A stretch of DNA of 48,433 nucleotides from Burkholderiales bacterium (lineage in GTDB: Bacteria > Pseudomonadota > Gammaproteobacteria > Burkholderiales > Burkholderiaceae_C), in NCBI GenBank assembly GCA_028872015.1, contig JAGWLO010000024.1:1-48433 (forward strand), read 5' to 3'. The notes under the pieces are model-generated. The model was given only the letters and a program-made list of their open reading frames with translations, made no database searches and had not been told where the DNA came from. A program made the translations under genes and the position numbers. Shown here in pieces: positions 15,287-23,580 of the stretch; the first letter of the stretch is position 1; each line of letters opens with the position of its first letter.

Positions 15287-15497
15287 CCTTGTGGCGCAGC
15301 CGCATCCCGGTCACCGGCGAGTCCAGCCTGGCCGATAGGGTGCCTGTGCGGCAAATCCGGACGGGCCCGGTTTGGGCCTGATCTCCGCGGCTCTTCGCCT
15401 GGCGACAATGTCCGTCCCCGGGCGGGCGGGCCCGGCGGCCGTATACCGCCAGGCCCCTCGTTCGCGCGCGAGCCGGCTGCGGTCGATGTCGGCGCGG

Positions 15498-16988
15498 CTA
15501 GAACAGCTCGCCCTGCGGGCCGGGGGTGGTGCGGGCCCGGCGCACCGGGGCCTTCGATGGCGGCAGGCCGCTGCGACGCGAACCGTGCTTGCGCTGGATG
15601 GCATCGGCCTCGGCCTGGGCGTCGGCGGTCTGGCGCAGGCCGTACAGCTTCAGCTTGGCTGCGGCCAGCGCGCTGCGCTCGTCCACGATCGGCGCGGGAT
15701 AGGCGGCGGTGCCCATCTCCGGCACCCAGCGGCGCACATACCGGCCCGTGGGGTCGTGGTCGCGCGCCTGCTTGGCCGGCGAGTAGATGCGCAGGGTGTT
15801 GATGCCGGTGGTGCCGGATTGCATCTGCATCTGGCTCCAGTGGATGCCGGGCTCGAAGTCGAGGAACTGGCGCGCCAGGAAGAGCCCCGGCTCGCGCCAG
15901 TGCAGCCACAGGTGGTACGCGGCGAAGCTGACGAGCATCGCGCGCATGCGGAAGTTGAGCCAGCCGGTGGCCCGCAGCTGGCGCATGCAGGCGTCGACCA
16001 TCGGGTAGCCGGTACGTCCCTCGCACCAGGCCTGCAGCCGCTCGCGGTCGAGCGGGGCTTCGGCCACGCCGTCGCCGGGGCGCAGCCCGTCGACCGTGCG
16101 CGCGAGGTTGCGCGCTTCCAGGGCCGGCTCGTCTTCCAGCTTCTGCATGAAGTGGCAGTGCCAGCGCAGGCGGCCGGCAAAGGCGCGCAGCGCGTGGGCC
16201 AGCGCAGGATCGGCAGACGTGGCGATGCGCGCCTGCGTGGCCTGGTGCACGCAGCGCATCGAGACCGTGCCGAACGCCAGGTGTGCGCTCAGCCGGCTGC
16301 AACCCTCGGCGGCGGTGAGCGGGCTGGACAGGGCGCGGCGGTAGTCGCGGCCACGGCCGGCGAGAAAGCTCTCGAGCGTCGCCCAGGCTGCGGCCTCGCC
16401 CGCCGGCGGCACGGGCGCGCCGGGGGCGGGCAGCCCGAGCTGGCCGAGCGTGGGCACGGGCGTGGGCTGCAGCCCTGCCGCGGCCTTGAAGCCGTGCGCG
16501 CGCGCCGCTTCGGGGGCGTTCATGCGCTGCGCCCATCGGCCGGCCCACCCGGTGCGCGAGCGCAGGCGCCGCACCACGCCGGTCTGCGGCCATTCGACCC
16601 ACTGCACGCCCTGGCTGCGGCACCAGTCGGCCACGGCCAGGTCGCGCGCGTAGCTCCAGCCGGGGCCGGTTTCCTCGTGGCTGAAGAGATGCGTGAACCG
16701 CAGCTCGCGCCGCAGCGCCTGCAGCACCTGCGGCATGGTGCCGGTGCGCACCAGCAGCGGCAGGCCCAGCGCGGCCAGATCGCGCTGCAGCGCGGCCACG
16801 CCCGCCAGCAGGAAGCCGACGTGGCGCGGATCGCACTCGGGGCTGGCCAGCCATGCCGGCTCGATCACCACCAGGCCGAGCGCGCTCTCGAAGTGCGCGG
16901 CCTCGGCCAGCGGCGCGTGGTCGCGCACCCGCAGGTCGCGCTTGAACCAGACCAGCGCCGTCGGCCCGGGCGGGCGGACGTCGTTCAT
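15498..16988 (-). CDS. cryptochrome/photolyase family protein
   Basis: 496 residues. The N-terminal antenna-binding Rossmann domain begins ALVWFKRDLRVRDHAPLAEA. The FAD domain has EGRTGYPMVDACMRQLRATG, then FRMRAMLVSFAAYHLW, and DPTGRYVRRWVPEM. The segment that reads WQWxAGTG-D-APYFRIFNP in classical CPD photolyases is here HWSQMQMQSGTTGINTLRIY, so substrate specificity may differ from class I CPD repair. Last gene of the photolyase operon, starting 52 bases after the previous stop. ATG 16988 gives the normal start just before the first beta strand. Confidence 0.88.
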   Translation of the reverse strand: MNDVRPPGPTALVWFKRDLRVRDHAPLAEAAHFESALGLVVIEPAWLASPECDPRHVGFLLAGVAALQRDLAALGLPLLVRTGTMPQVLQALRRELRFTHLFSHEETGPGWSYARDLAVADWCRSQGVQWVEWPQTGVVRRLRSRTGWAGRWAQRMNAPEAARAHGFKAAAGLQPTPVPTLGQLGLPAPGAPVPPAGEAAAWATLESFLAGRGRDYRRALSSPLTAAEGCSRLSAHLAFGTVSMRCVHQATQARIATSADPALAHALRAFAGRLRWHCHFMQKLEDEPALEARNLARTVDGLRPGDGVAEAPLDRERLQAWCEGRTGYPMVDACMRQLRATGWLNFRMRAMLVSFAAYHLWLHWREPGLFLARQFLDFEPGIHWSQMQMQSGTTGINTLRIYSPAKQARDHDPTGRYVRRWVPEMGTAAYPAPIVDERSALAAAKLKLYGLRQTADAQAEADAIQRKHGSRRSGLPPSKAPVRRARTTPGPQGELF

Positions 16989-17040
16989 GGCGCCAGGGCG
17001 CGCGGGGCGCGGTCGCCGGCGGTGACGCAGGCGCTCGACG

Positions 17041-18291
17041 TCATGGGACGGGCGCCGAAGGCGATGCGGGGGCCGGGATCGGCCGTCCGCCAGGCGCCGC
17101 GTGGACGGCCAGCAGGTCGGCGGCCGAATGCAGGCCGCGCGTGGCGCGCGCCCACCAGGGCGCGAAGGCGGCGCAACACCGATCGACCGGCGCAAACAGC
17201 GCCGGCGCAGCCTCGCAAGCGGCCCAGCGCGGCAGCCAGGGCGCCAGGTGCGGCTCGTCCAGGCTGCGCACGCGCCGCGCGCCCTTCAACGCGGCGCCGA
17301 TGGCGGCGGCGTCGCCGTGCCAGCGCGCGTGGGTCAGCTCGGCCAGGCGGCGGCCGACGAAGTGCCAACGTCGTTCGCTCCAGGGCCAGGCGCGGTGGAA
17401 GTCGGCGCCGAACAGGCCGATCACCACCGTGCCGGCGGGCAGCGTGGCCGGCAGATCGCCCAGGCTCCAGGGGTGCACGAGCCAGACCTCGCGGCCGGCC
17501 ACGGCGGCGGCGTTCGGGGCCTCCGCCCCGAGGGCTTCGGGCGGCTCGCTGCGCAGGCCGGGCTCGACCAGCGTCGACGCGGGCCGCGGCGGCAGACCGC
17601 CCGGCGCCGGCTGGCGCGCCAGACGGTCCAGCGCCTCGTAGGGCGCGTCGATCACGGTGCCCGGGCTGTGCCACGCGGCGGGGGCATAGCGCGCCACGTT
17701 GTCGGCGTTGAACAGGTACGGCTTGCGGCTGCCGGTGCCGGCCACCCATTGCCAGCTGAGGTGGTTGCTCGCCAGGTCGCCGTCGAGCAGGTGGCCGTAC
17801 AGCCAGTCGGCACCGCAGCGCCAGTGCACCTTGCGCACGTGCACCACGTAGCTGGCCAGCCACAGGCGGGCGTGGTTGTGCAGCAGACCGGTGGCGTACA
17901 GCGTGCGCACGGCCTCGTCCACCACCGGCACCCCGGTGCAGCCCTGGCGGATGTCGGCGGGCAGCGCGCGGGCGTAGGCGTCGTCCGGCAGCGGGCCGGG
18001 GTGCAGCGATTGCAGGATGGCCGCGCCGCGGTGCTGCCAGACATGGCGGTAGTAGGCGCGCCAGCCGAGCTCGAAGACGAACTTGTGCTGCACCTGCAGG
18101 GCCTGGCGCGCCGCCACCCCGGCCAGCACCTCGGCCAGCGTGACGAAGCCGTGGGTAATGTAGGGCGACAGGCCGCTGACGGCGCCGTCCAGCGCGTTGC
18201 GCGTGCGCGCGTAGGCGGCCGGGTGCACCGCGGCGATGCGGGCCCGCGCGGCGGCCAGGGTCGGGGCGCAGGGCTCATCCATGCGCGACAC
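17041..18291 (-). CDS. photolyase-like FAD-binding protein with rearranged domains
   Basis: 416 residues. The protein starts directly in the photolyase helical FAD domain (ALDGAVSGLSPYITHGFVTL, then FELGWRAYYRHVWQHRG). It contains ATGLLHNHARLWLASYVVHV, LDGDLASNHLSWQWVAGTGS and YLFNADNVARYAP, so the FAD site looks intact. The N-terminal Rossmann/antenna domain is missing. The last ~160 residues instead look like an alpha/beta domain (VVIGLFGADFHRAWPW, RRWHFVGRRLAELTHARW). Its start overlaps the end of the upstream iron-sulfur photolyase gene by 17 bases. Repair activity is unproven; a sensor or accessory role is possible. Confidence 0.8.
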   Translation of the reverse strand: MSRMDEPCAPTLAAARARIAAVHPAAYARTRNALDGAVSGLSPYITHGFVTLAEVLAGVAARQALQVQHKFVFELGWRAYYRHVWQHRGAAILQSLHPGPLPDDAYARALPADIRQGCTGVPVVDEAVRTLYATGLLHNHARLWLASYVVHVRKVHWRCGADWLYGHLLDGDLASNHLSWQWVAGTGSRKPYLFNADNVARYAPAAWHSPGTVIDAPYEALDRLARQPAPGGLPPRPASTLVEPGLRSEPPEALGAEAPNAAAVAGREVWLVHPWSLGDLPATLPAGTVVIGLFGADFHRAWPWSERRWHFVGRRLAELTHARWHGDAAAIGAALKGARRVRSLDEPHLAPWLPRWAACEAAPALFAPVDRCCAAFAPWWARATRGLHSAADLLAVHAAPGGRPIPAPASPSAPVP

Positions 18292-19828
18292 CGACCTCGC
18301 CCCGGCGGATCGCCACCGCGCGCTCCTGCACGGCCTGCCGCTGGGCGTCGGTCAGCCGGGCCAGGTTCTTCACCTGCAGCGCCATGCGCGGGTTGGCGGC
18401 CAGCCGCGCCTCGTGGCGCATCAGGAAGTCCCAGTAGAGCGTGGTGTACGGGCAGGCCCGCTCGCCGCTGCGCTGCGCCGGGTCGTAGCGGCAGCCCTGG
18501 CAGTGCGGGCTCATGCGTTCGATGTACCGGCCGGTGGCGATGTAGGGCTTGCTGGCCATCTCGCCGCCGTCGGCGTACTGGCTCATGCCCAGCGTGTTCG
18601 GCAGCTCCACCCACTCCACCGCGTCGACGTACACCGCCAGGTACCAGGCGTGCACCTGGCGGGGCTGCACGCCCAGCATCAGGGCGTACAGCCCGGTGAC
18701 CATCAGGCGCTGGATGTGGTTGGCCCAGCCGTGCGCCAGCGTCTGCGCCAGCGCATCGCGCAGGCAGGCCATGTCGGTGTCGCCGGTCCAGTACCAGGCC
18801 GGCAGGTCGTGCCCGGCACCGAGCGCATTGCGCTCCAGGTAGCCCGGCATCCGGGTCCAGTACAGGCCGCGCGCGTATTCGCGCCAGCCCAGGATCTGGC
18901 GCACGAAGCCTTCCACGCTGGCCAGCGGCGCCTGCCCGGCGCGCCAGGCCGCTTCCGCCGCGGCCACCACCTCGCGCGGGTTCAGCAGCTTCAGGTTGAG
19001 CGCGGCCGACAGGTGCGCGTGGTACAGCCAGGGGTTGCCCGGCCACATCGCATCCTGGTAGCGCCCGAACAGCGGCAGGCGCTCGGCGATGAAGGCCTGC
19101 AGGGCCTGCAGCGCCTGCGCGCGGGTGACGGGCCAGGCGAAGCCCTCCAGGCGGCCGGGATGGCGGGCGCAGCGGGCGGCGACGAGTGCCAGCACCTCGC
19201 GCGTGACCGCGTCGGGCTCGAACACCGTGCGCGGCGGCACGGCGCCGGGGCCGGCGGCGCCGAAGGCCTCGCGGTTCTCGGCGTCGAAGTTCCAGCGCCC
19301 GCCGGCGGGTGCGTCGTGCTCCATCAACACCCGGTGGCGCCGGCGCTGTTCGCGGTAGAAGTACTCCATGCGCAGGGTCTTGCGGCCCCGGGCATGGGCG
19401 GCGAACTCGCGCACCGTGGTGTAGAAGTGGCGGTCCTCGCGGATCTCCAGCGCCAGGCCGCTGGCGGCCGCCGCCGCCTGGATCGCCTGCAGCACGCGCC
19501 ATTCGCCCGGTGCGGTCATCACCAGGCGGGCCGGCCGCAGGCGCTGCACGTCGGCCTGCAGCTGCGCAGCCAGGCTGCCGCGGTTGGCAGGGTCGTCCAG
19601 GCGCATGTAGTGCAGCGGCCGGCCAGCCGCCTGCAGGGCCAGCGCAAAGTGCCGCATCGCGGCCAGAAACAGGGCCGTGCGCGGCTGGCTCGACACCACG
19701 TGGGTCGACTCCTCGGCCACCTCGGCCATCCACACGGCGTCCAGGGCCGGATCGAATGCGTCGAACGCCGACGAGGCCAGATCGAGCTGGTCGCCCAGCA
19801 CCACGACCAGGCAGCGCAGCTCAGCCAC
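18275..19828 (-). CDS. iron-sulfur cryptochrome/(6-4) photolyase (FeS-BCP, PhrB/CryB type)
   Basis: 517 residues. N-terminal Rossmann domain CLVVVLGDQLDLASSAFDAF, typical of the iron-sulfur bacterial cryptochromes and photolyases. The C-terminal FAD domain has the four cluster cysteines: one in DMACLRDALAQT and three in SPHCQGCRYDPAQRSGERAC. GWANHIQRLMVTGLYALMLG and AVYVDAVEWVELPNTLGMSQ are family signatures. Characterised members repair (6-4) photoproducts or act as blue-light receptors. The gene overlaps the DUF2256 gene by 8 bases and the next photolyase-like gene by 17 bases. Confidence 0.93.
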   Translation of the reverse strand: MAELRCLVVVLGDQLDLASSAFDAFDPALDAVWMAEVAEESTHVVSSQPRTALFLAAMRHFALALQAAGRPLHYMRLDDPANRGSLAAQLQADVQRLRPARLVMTAPGEWRVLQAIQAAAAASGLALEIREDRHFYTTVREFAAHARGRKTLRMEYFYREQRRRHRVLMEHDAPAGGRWNFDAENREAFGAAGPGAVPPRTVFEPDAVTREVLALVAARCARHPGRLEGFAWPVTRAQALQALQAFIAERLPLFGRYQDAMWPGNPWLYHAHLSAALNLKLLNPREVVAAAEAAWRAGQAPLASVEGFVRQILGWREYARGLYWTRMPGYLERNALGAGHDLPAWYWTGDTDMACLRDALAQTLAHGWANHIQRLMVTGLYALMLGVQPRQVHAWYLAVYVDAVEWVELPNTLGMSQYADGGEMASKPYIATGRYIERMSPHCQGCRYDPAQRSGERACPYTTLYWDFLMRHEARLAANPRMALQVKNLARLTDAQRQAVQERAVAIRRGEVGVAHG

Positions 19829-20003
19829 GGGCGGGCGGGAGGCGCCGGCAGGCGTCGGAGCAGTACTTCACCTCGGCCCAGGTCTTCGCCCAGCGCCGCC
19901 GCCAGCTCATCGGCCGGCCGCAGGCCACGCAAGGCTTGCTCGGCAGCGCGGCCTTGTTGCCGCGGTGCGACGGGGGCGGGCGGCCGGGTGGGGCACGGTT
20001 CAT
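19821..20003 (-). CDS. DUF2256 zinc-ribbon protein
   Basis: 60 residues: KPCVACGRPMSWRRRWAKTW then VKYCSDACRR. Four cysteines in two CxxC-like pairs and the WRRRWAKTW-x-x-VKYCSD core define DUF2256. This family is repeatedly found next to cryptochrome/photolyase genes, as here, where it leads the operon and its stop overlaps the photolyase start. The role is unknown; a metal-binding helper for FeS photolyase is conceivable. Confidence 0.9.
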   Translation of the reverse strand: MNRAPPGRPPPSHRGNKAALPSKPCVACGRPMSWRRRWAKTWAEVKYCSDACRRLPPARG

Positions 20004-20088
20004 CGCGAAAGCATAGCGGGCACCCTGTCTGCCCTGCCGAGGCCCCGGCGATGACCCCAGCGCGCCCGCACCCGCGTCGCGCGGCGTG

Positions 20089-20583
20089 CTAGCGCACCCG
20101 CTGCCCGTCGCCGTCGAACACCTGCACCTCCACGGGGAAAGCCGCGCGCACGCTCTCGGTGACCGAGCAGAAGGCCTCGAACTGCGCCAGTGCGCGATCC
20201 AGCCGCGGCAGCGCGGCGGCGGCCACGCCCAGCAGCAGGTCGACCTCGATGCGACCCACGCGCAGCCGCCCCTGGCTGTTGCGCACCATGTGCAGCGTGG
20301 CGCGGGCGCGCAGGGTGCCGGGCTCGTGGCCGAACTTGCGCAGCGCGAACAGCAGGCTGGCCGCCAGGCAGTTGGCCACCGCGGCGGCAAGCAGGCGCTC
20401 GGGGTTCGGCCCGTGGTGGGCGCCCAGGGGCGGGCCCAGGTCGGTCAGCAGCGCGGGCATGCCAGGCGGCTCGAACGTCACCTCGAAGCGGTAGCCGTCC
20501 CGCAGCGACAGCGCCAGCGTGGCGCCTTCAGGCGCGGCGGCAGGCGCCGCGGTCGGTGTGGTCGGGGGCGGATCGGTCGCCAT
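20089..20583 (-). CDS. OsmC family protein
   Basis: 164 residues. The OsmC/Ohr-like fold is indicated by GPNPERLLAAAVANCLAASL, which carries the conserved Cys of the central helix; the second Cys is in EAFCSVTESVRAAF, which ends in the canonical S-V-x-x-A-F-P-V tail. OsmC/Ohr proteins reduce organic hydroperoxides using the two cysteines. ATG 20583 has GGAG at good spacing. It is separated from the photolyase operon by 85 bases and diverges from the two-component genes. Confidence 0.88.
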   Translation of the reverse strand: MATDPPPTTPTAAPAAAPEGATLALSLRDGYRFEVTFEPPGMPALLTDLGPPLGAHHGPNPERLLAAAVANCLAASLLFALRKFGHEPGTLRARATLHMVRNSQGRLRVGRIEVDLLLGVAAAALPRLDRALAQFEAFCSVTESVRAAFPVEVQVFDGDGQRVR

Positions 20584-20712
20584 GTGTCGCTCCTGCGGGC
20601 GTGGTCCCGGGTCGCAGCCTGCGCCCGCCGGAAGCTGGGCGGCTTGATCCTGCACAAGCCGCGACCGCGCGGCTCGATCCTGCCCGCGCGGTGTTCTCGC
20701 GGTGCGCTGGGC

Positions 20713-20718
20713 GACAAT
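20713..20718 (+). promoter_or_regulatory. -10 element GACAAT before the response regulator
   Basis: GACAAT followed by CGCGGCC and then GTG 20726. The expected transcription start coincides with the start codon, so the message is probably leaderless. The same hexamer-CGCGGC arrangement recurs at 32250, 34026 and, on the minus strand, 32235. Confidence 0.5.
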
Positions 20719-20725
20719 CGCGGCC

Positions 20726-21466
20726 GTGAGTGCCGTCCACCTCGCCATCGTCGACGACGAAGTCGACATCACGCGCCTGCTGGCCGGATACCTGGCCGCG
20801 CAGGGCTACCGCGTGACCGAACTGCACGCCGGTGCGGCGCTGATGCGCCTGATGGAGACCGACCCGCCGGCGCTGGTGCTGCTGGATCTGGGCCTGCCGG
20901 GCGAAGACGGTTTCGCGATCGCGCGCAAGCTGCGCGAACACTGGCGCTGCGGGCTGCTCATCGTCAGCGGCCGCGGCGACGCGGTGGACAAGGTGGTGGG
21001 CCTGGAAGTGGGCGCCGACGACTACGTGACCAAGCCCTTCGACCTGCGCGAGTTGCTGGCCCGCATCAAGGCGGTGGCGCGCCGCCTGGCGCCGCCAGGC
21101 GACGGCGCCCAGGGGCCCGGGGTCGCCGCGGCGGCCCCGGGCGAGCCCGCGCGCCGGCGCTTCGGTGGCTTCGAGCTGGACGCCGCGGCGCGCCGCCTGT
21201 GCGCTGCCGACGGCCGGGAGGTGGCACTCACCACCGGCGAGTTCGAGCTGCTGAAGGTGTTCGTCAGCCACGCAGGCCGGGTGCTCTCGCGCGATTTCTT
21301 GCTCGAGCACACGCGCGGCCGCGAGGCCGCACCGTTCGATCGCACCATCGACGTCCAGGTGGGGCGCCTGCGCAGGAAGCTGGAGGCCGACCCCGACGAC
21401 CCGCAGCTCATCAAATCGGTGCGCGGTGCCGGCTACATCCTGGTGGCGCCGGTCTCGGCGCCATGA
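20726..21466 (+). CDS. OmpR-family response regulator
   Basis: 246 residues. The receiver domain has the acidic pair DDE, phospho-acceptor Asp in ALVLLDLGLPGEDG, and Lys in DDYVTKPFDLRE. A 35-residue linker is followed by an OmpR winged helix (ALTTGEFELLKVFVSHAGRV, then TIDVQVGRLRRKLEADPDDP and SVRGAGYIL). GTG 20726 starts immediately before the first strand. Its stop overlaps the kinase start (ATGA), so the pair is translationally coupled. Confidence 0.93.
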   Translation: MSAVHLAIVDDEVDITRLLAGYLAAQGYRVTELHAGAALMRLMETDPPALVLLDLGLPGEDGFAIARKLREHWRCGLLIVSGRGDAVDKVVGLEVGADDYVTKPFDLRELLARIKAVARRLAPPGDGAQGPGVAAAAPGEPARRRFGGFELDAAARRLCAADGREVALTTGEFELLKVFVSHAGRVLSRDFLLEHTRGREAAPFDRTIDVQVGRLRRKLEADPDDPQLIKSVRGAGYILVAPVSAP

Positions 21467-23568
21467 AGCAACCCGCCGCCACTGGCCCGGGCGGCCCGGA
21501 TGACCAGGACCGCCTCGACGCGCCGGCGCTGTACCGCTCGCTGTTCGCCGCCTACCCCGACGCCCTGTTGCTCGTCGACAGCGCGGGCCACATCGTCCTG
21601 TCCAACCCCGAGGCCACCCGCCTGCTCGGCTACACCGAGGACGAGCTGCGCGGGCTGCCCGTGGATGCCCTGGTGCCCGAGGCCATCCGGCCCGCGCACG
21701 CGGCGTATCGCGGCGCCTACGCCCATCGCCCGCGCGCGCGGGCGATGGGCACGCAGATGGACCTGCGGGCGCGGTGCCGCGATGGCAGCGAGGTGATGGT
21801 CGAGATTGCGCTCAGCCCGCTGCACGGGCAGGGCCTGCCCTACGTGGTGGCGGCGGTGCGCGGCATCGGGGCCTACCCGCGCGTGAAGCAGGCGCTGCAG
21901 CGCGCCCGCTACAGCGAGTGCCTGGCGCACGTGGGGCGCATGGCGGTGGACAGCCGCGACCCGAAGGTGCTGATCCAGCGCCTGGCCGAGGCCGGCATGG
22001 AGGGCCTCCAGGTGGACGCCGCCGAGATCGCGCTGCTCGAGCGGAACGGGCTCGAGTTCCGCACCGCCAGCGGCGCCGGGCTGTTCGGCGCAGCCGAGAC
22101 CCGCGGCAGCCGGCTGCCCAACCGGCCCGACACCGCCCCCGGCTACGTGCTCGCGACCGGCCTGCCCCTGATCGTGCCCGACGTGCGCGCCGAACAGCGC
22201 TTCGTGCCGCCGGCCGCCTGGCTGGCGCAGGGCCTCGCCAGCGTGCTGGCCGTGCCCGTCTCCGACCGCGGCCAGATCATCGGCATGCTGGCCGTGCACG
22301 CGCGCGCCGCCCTGTCCTTCGGCGACGACGAGGTGCGGTTCCTGCAGTCGCTGGCCAACCTGCTGGCCACCAGCCTGCAGCGCGCGCAGAGCGAAGAAGA
22401 CCTGAACCACGCGCAGCGTCTGGAGAGCGTGGGCCAGCTCACGGGCGGCATCGCGCACGACTTCAACAACCTGCTCACCATCATCCAGGGCAACAACCAG
22501 GTGCTGGCCGACCACCCGCCGATCCAGGGCGATCCCCATGCCCAGCAGCTGCTGGCCGCAGGCGCCCGCGCCACGCGCCGGGCCGCCGAGCTCACCGGCA
22601 AGCTGCTGGCGTTTTCGCGCCGGCAGGTGCTCAGCCCGGCGCGCGTGGACGTGGCCGCGATGCTGGAGTCGCTGGCCGACATGCTGCAGCGCACGATCGA
22701 GCAGAACATCCGGATCGAGCTCGACCTGGCCGGCGCCGCCCCTTGCCTGGCCGACCCGGTGCAGCTCGAATCGTCGCTGCTGAACCTGGCCATCAACGCG
22801 CGCGACGCCATGGCCTCGGGCGGCGTGCTCACGTTCAGCTGCCGCGTGCTCGACCGGCTGCCCGCCGACGTGGCCGAGGAACTGGGCGCGGCGTCGGCCG
22901 CGGGCGACGGCTACGTCGCCGTCGGCGTGTCGGACACCGGCATCGGCATGTCGGAGTCGGTGCGCGAGCGTGCCTTCGAGCCCTTCTTCACCACCAAGCC
23001 GCCCGGGCGGGGCACCGGCCTGGGCCTGAGCACGGTGTACGGCTTCGTCAAGCAATCGCGCGGGGCGGTGCGGCTGCACAGCGCGCCCGGCGCGGGTACC
23101 ACGCTCACGCTGGTGCTGCCGCGCTTTGCCGAGGCCGCCGCGCCCGCCGGTGGTCCGGTGGCGGGAGCTGCCGCGGACCCGGCGAGCCTGCCGCCGGGCT
23201 TGAAGGTGCTGCTGGTGGAGGACGAAGCCGAGGTCCGCGCCGTCGTGCGCAGCTTCCTGCAGTCGCTGGGCTGCGTGGTCACGGCCTACACGCAGGGCGA
23301 GCCGGCGCTGGCCGGCCTGGACGATGATGCCGGCCACGCCCTGCTGCTCACCGACGTGGCGCTGGGCGCCGGCCTGCGCGGCACCGAGCTGGCCCGGCGC
23401 GCGCAGGCCCGGCGGCCGGGCCTGGCCGTGCTGCTGATGTCGGGCTATTCGGCGGACATGCTCGGTGGCGACGGCCCGCGGCCGGCGGCGATGGAGCTGC
23501 TGCGCAAGCCCTTCGATCGCGCCCAGCTGGCCGCGGCCATCGGGCGCGCGCTGCGGGCCCGGGGCTGA
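21463..23568 (+). CDS. hybrid sensor histidine kinase (PAS-GAF-HisKA-HATPase-REC)
   Basis: 701 residues, no transmembrane segment, so a cytoplasmic sensor. PAS domain about residues 20-130 (ALLLVDSAGHIVLSNPEATR); GAF about 150-310 (VLAVPVSDRGQIIGMLAVHA); dimerisation helix with phospho-acceptor His in GGIAHDFNNLLTIIQG (about 331); ATPase N box NLAINARDAMASGG, G boxes DTGIGM and GTGLGLSTVYGFVK; C-terminal receiver about 585-700 with Asp in LLLTDVALGAG. This architecture is common for blue-light, redox or gas sensors, but the PAS region shows no flavin-LOV cysteine motif, so the ligand is unknown. Partner is the overlapping upstream regulator. Confidence 0.93.
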   Translation: MKQPAATGPGGPDDQDRLDAPALYRSLFAAYPDALLLVDSAGHIVLSNPEATRLLGYTEDELRGLPVDALVPEAIRPAHAAYRGAYAHRPRARAMGTQMDLRARCRDGSEVMVEIALSPLHGQGLPYVVAAVRGIGAYPRVKQALQRARYSECLAHVGRMAVDSRDPKVLIQRLAEAGMEGLQVDAAEIALLERNGLEFRTASGAGLFGAAETRGSRLPNRPDTAPGYVLATGLPLIVPDVRAEQRFVPPAAWLAQGLASVLAVPVSDRGQIIGMLAVHARAALSFGDDEVRFLQSLANLLATSLQRAQSEEDLNHAQRLESVGQLTGGIAHDFNNLLTIIQGNNQVLADHPPIQGDPHAQQLLAAGARATRRAAELTGKLLAFSRRQVLSPARVDVAAMLESLADMLQRTIEQNIRIELDLAGAAPCLADPVQLESSLLNLAINARDAMASGGVLTFSCRVLDRLPADVAEELGAASAAGDGYVAVGVSDTGIGMSESVRERAFEPFFTTKPPGRGTGLGLSTVYGFVKQSRGAVRLHSAPGAGTTLTLVLPRFAEAAAPAGGPVAGAAADPASLPPGLKVLLVEDEAEVRAVVRSFLQSLGCVVTAYTQGEPALAGLDDDAGHALLLTDVALGAGLRGTELARRAQARRPGLAVLLMSGYSADMLGGDGPRPAAMELLRKPFDRAQLAAAIGRALRARG

Positions 23569-23580
23569 CCGGCGCCGGCG

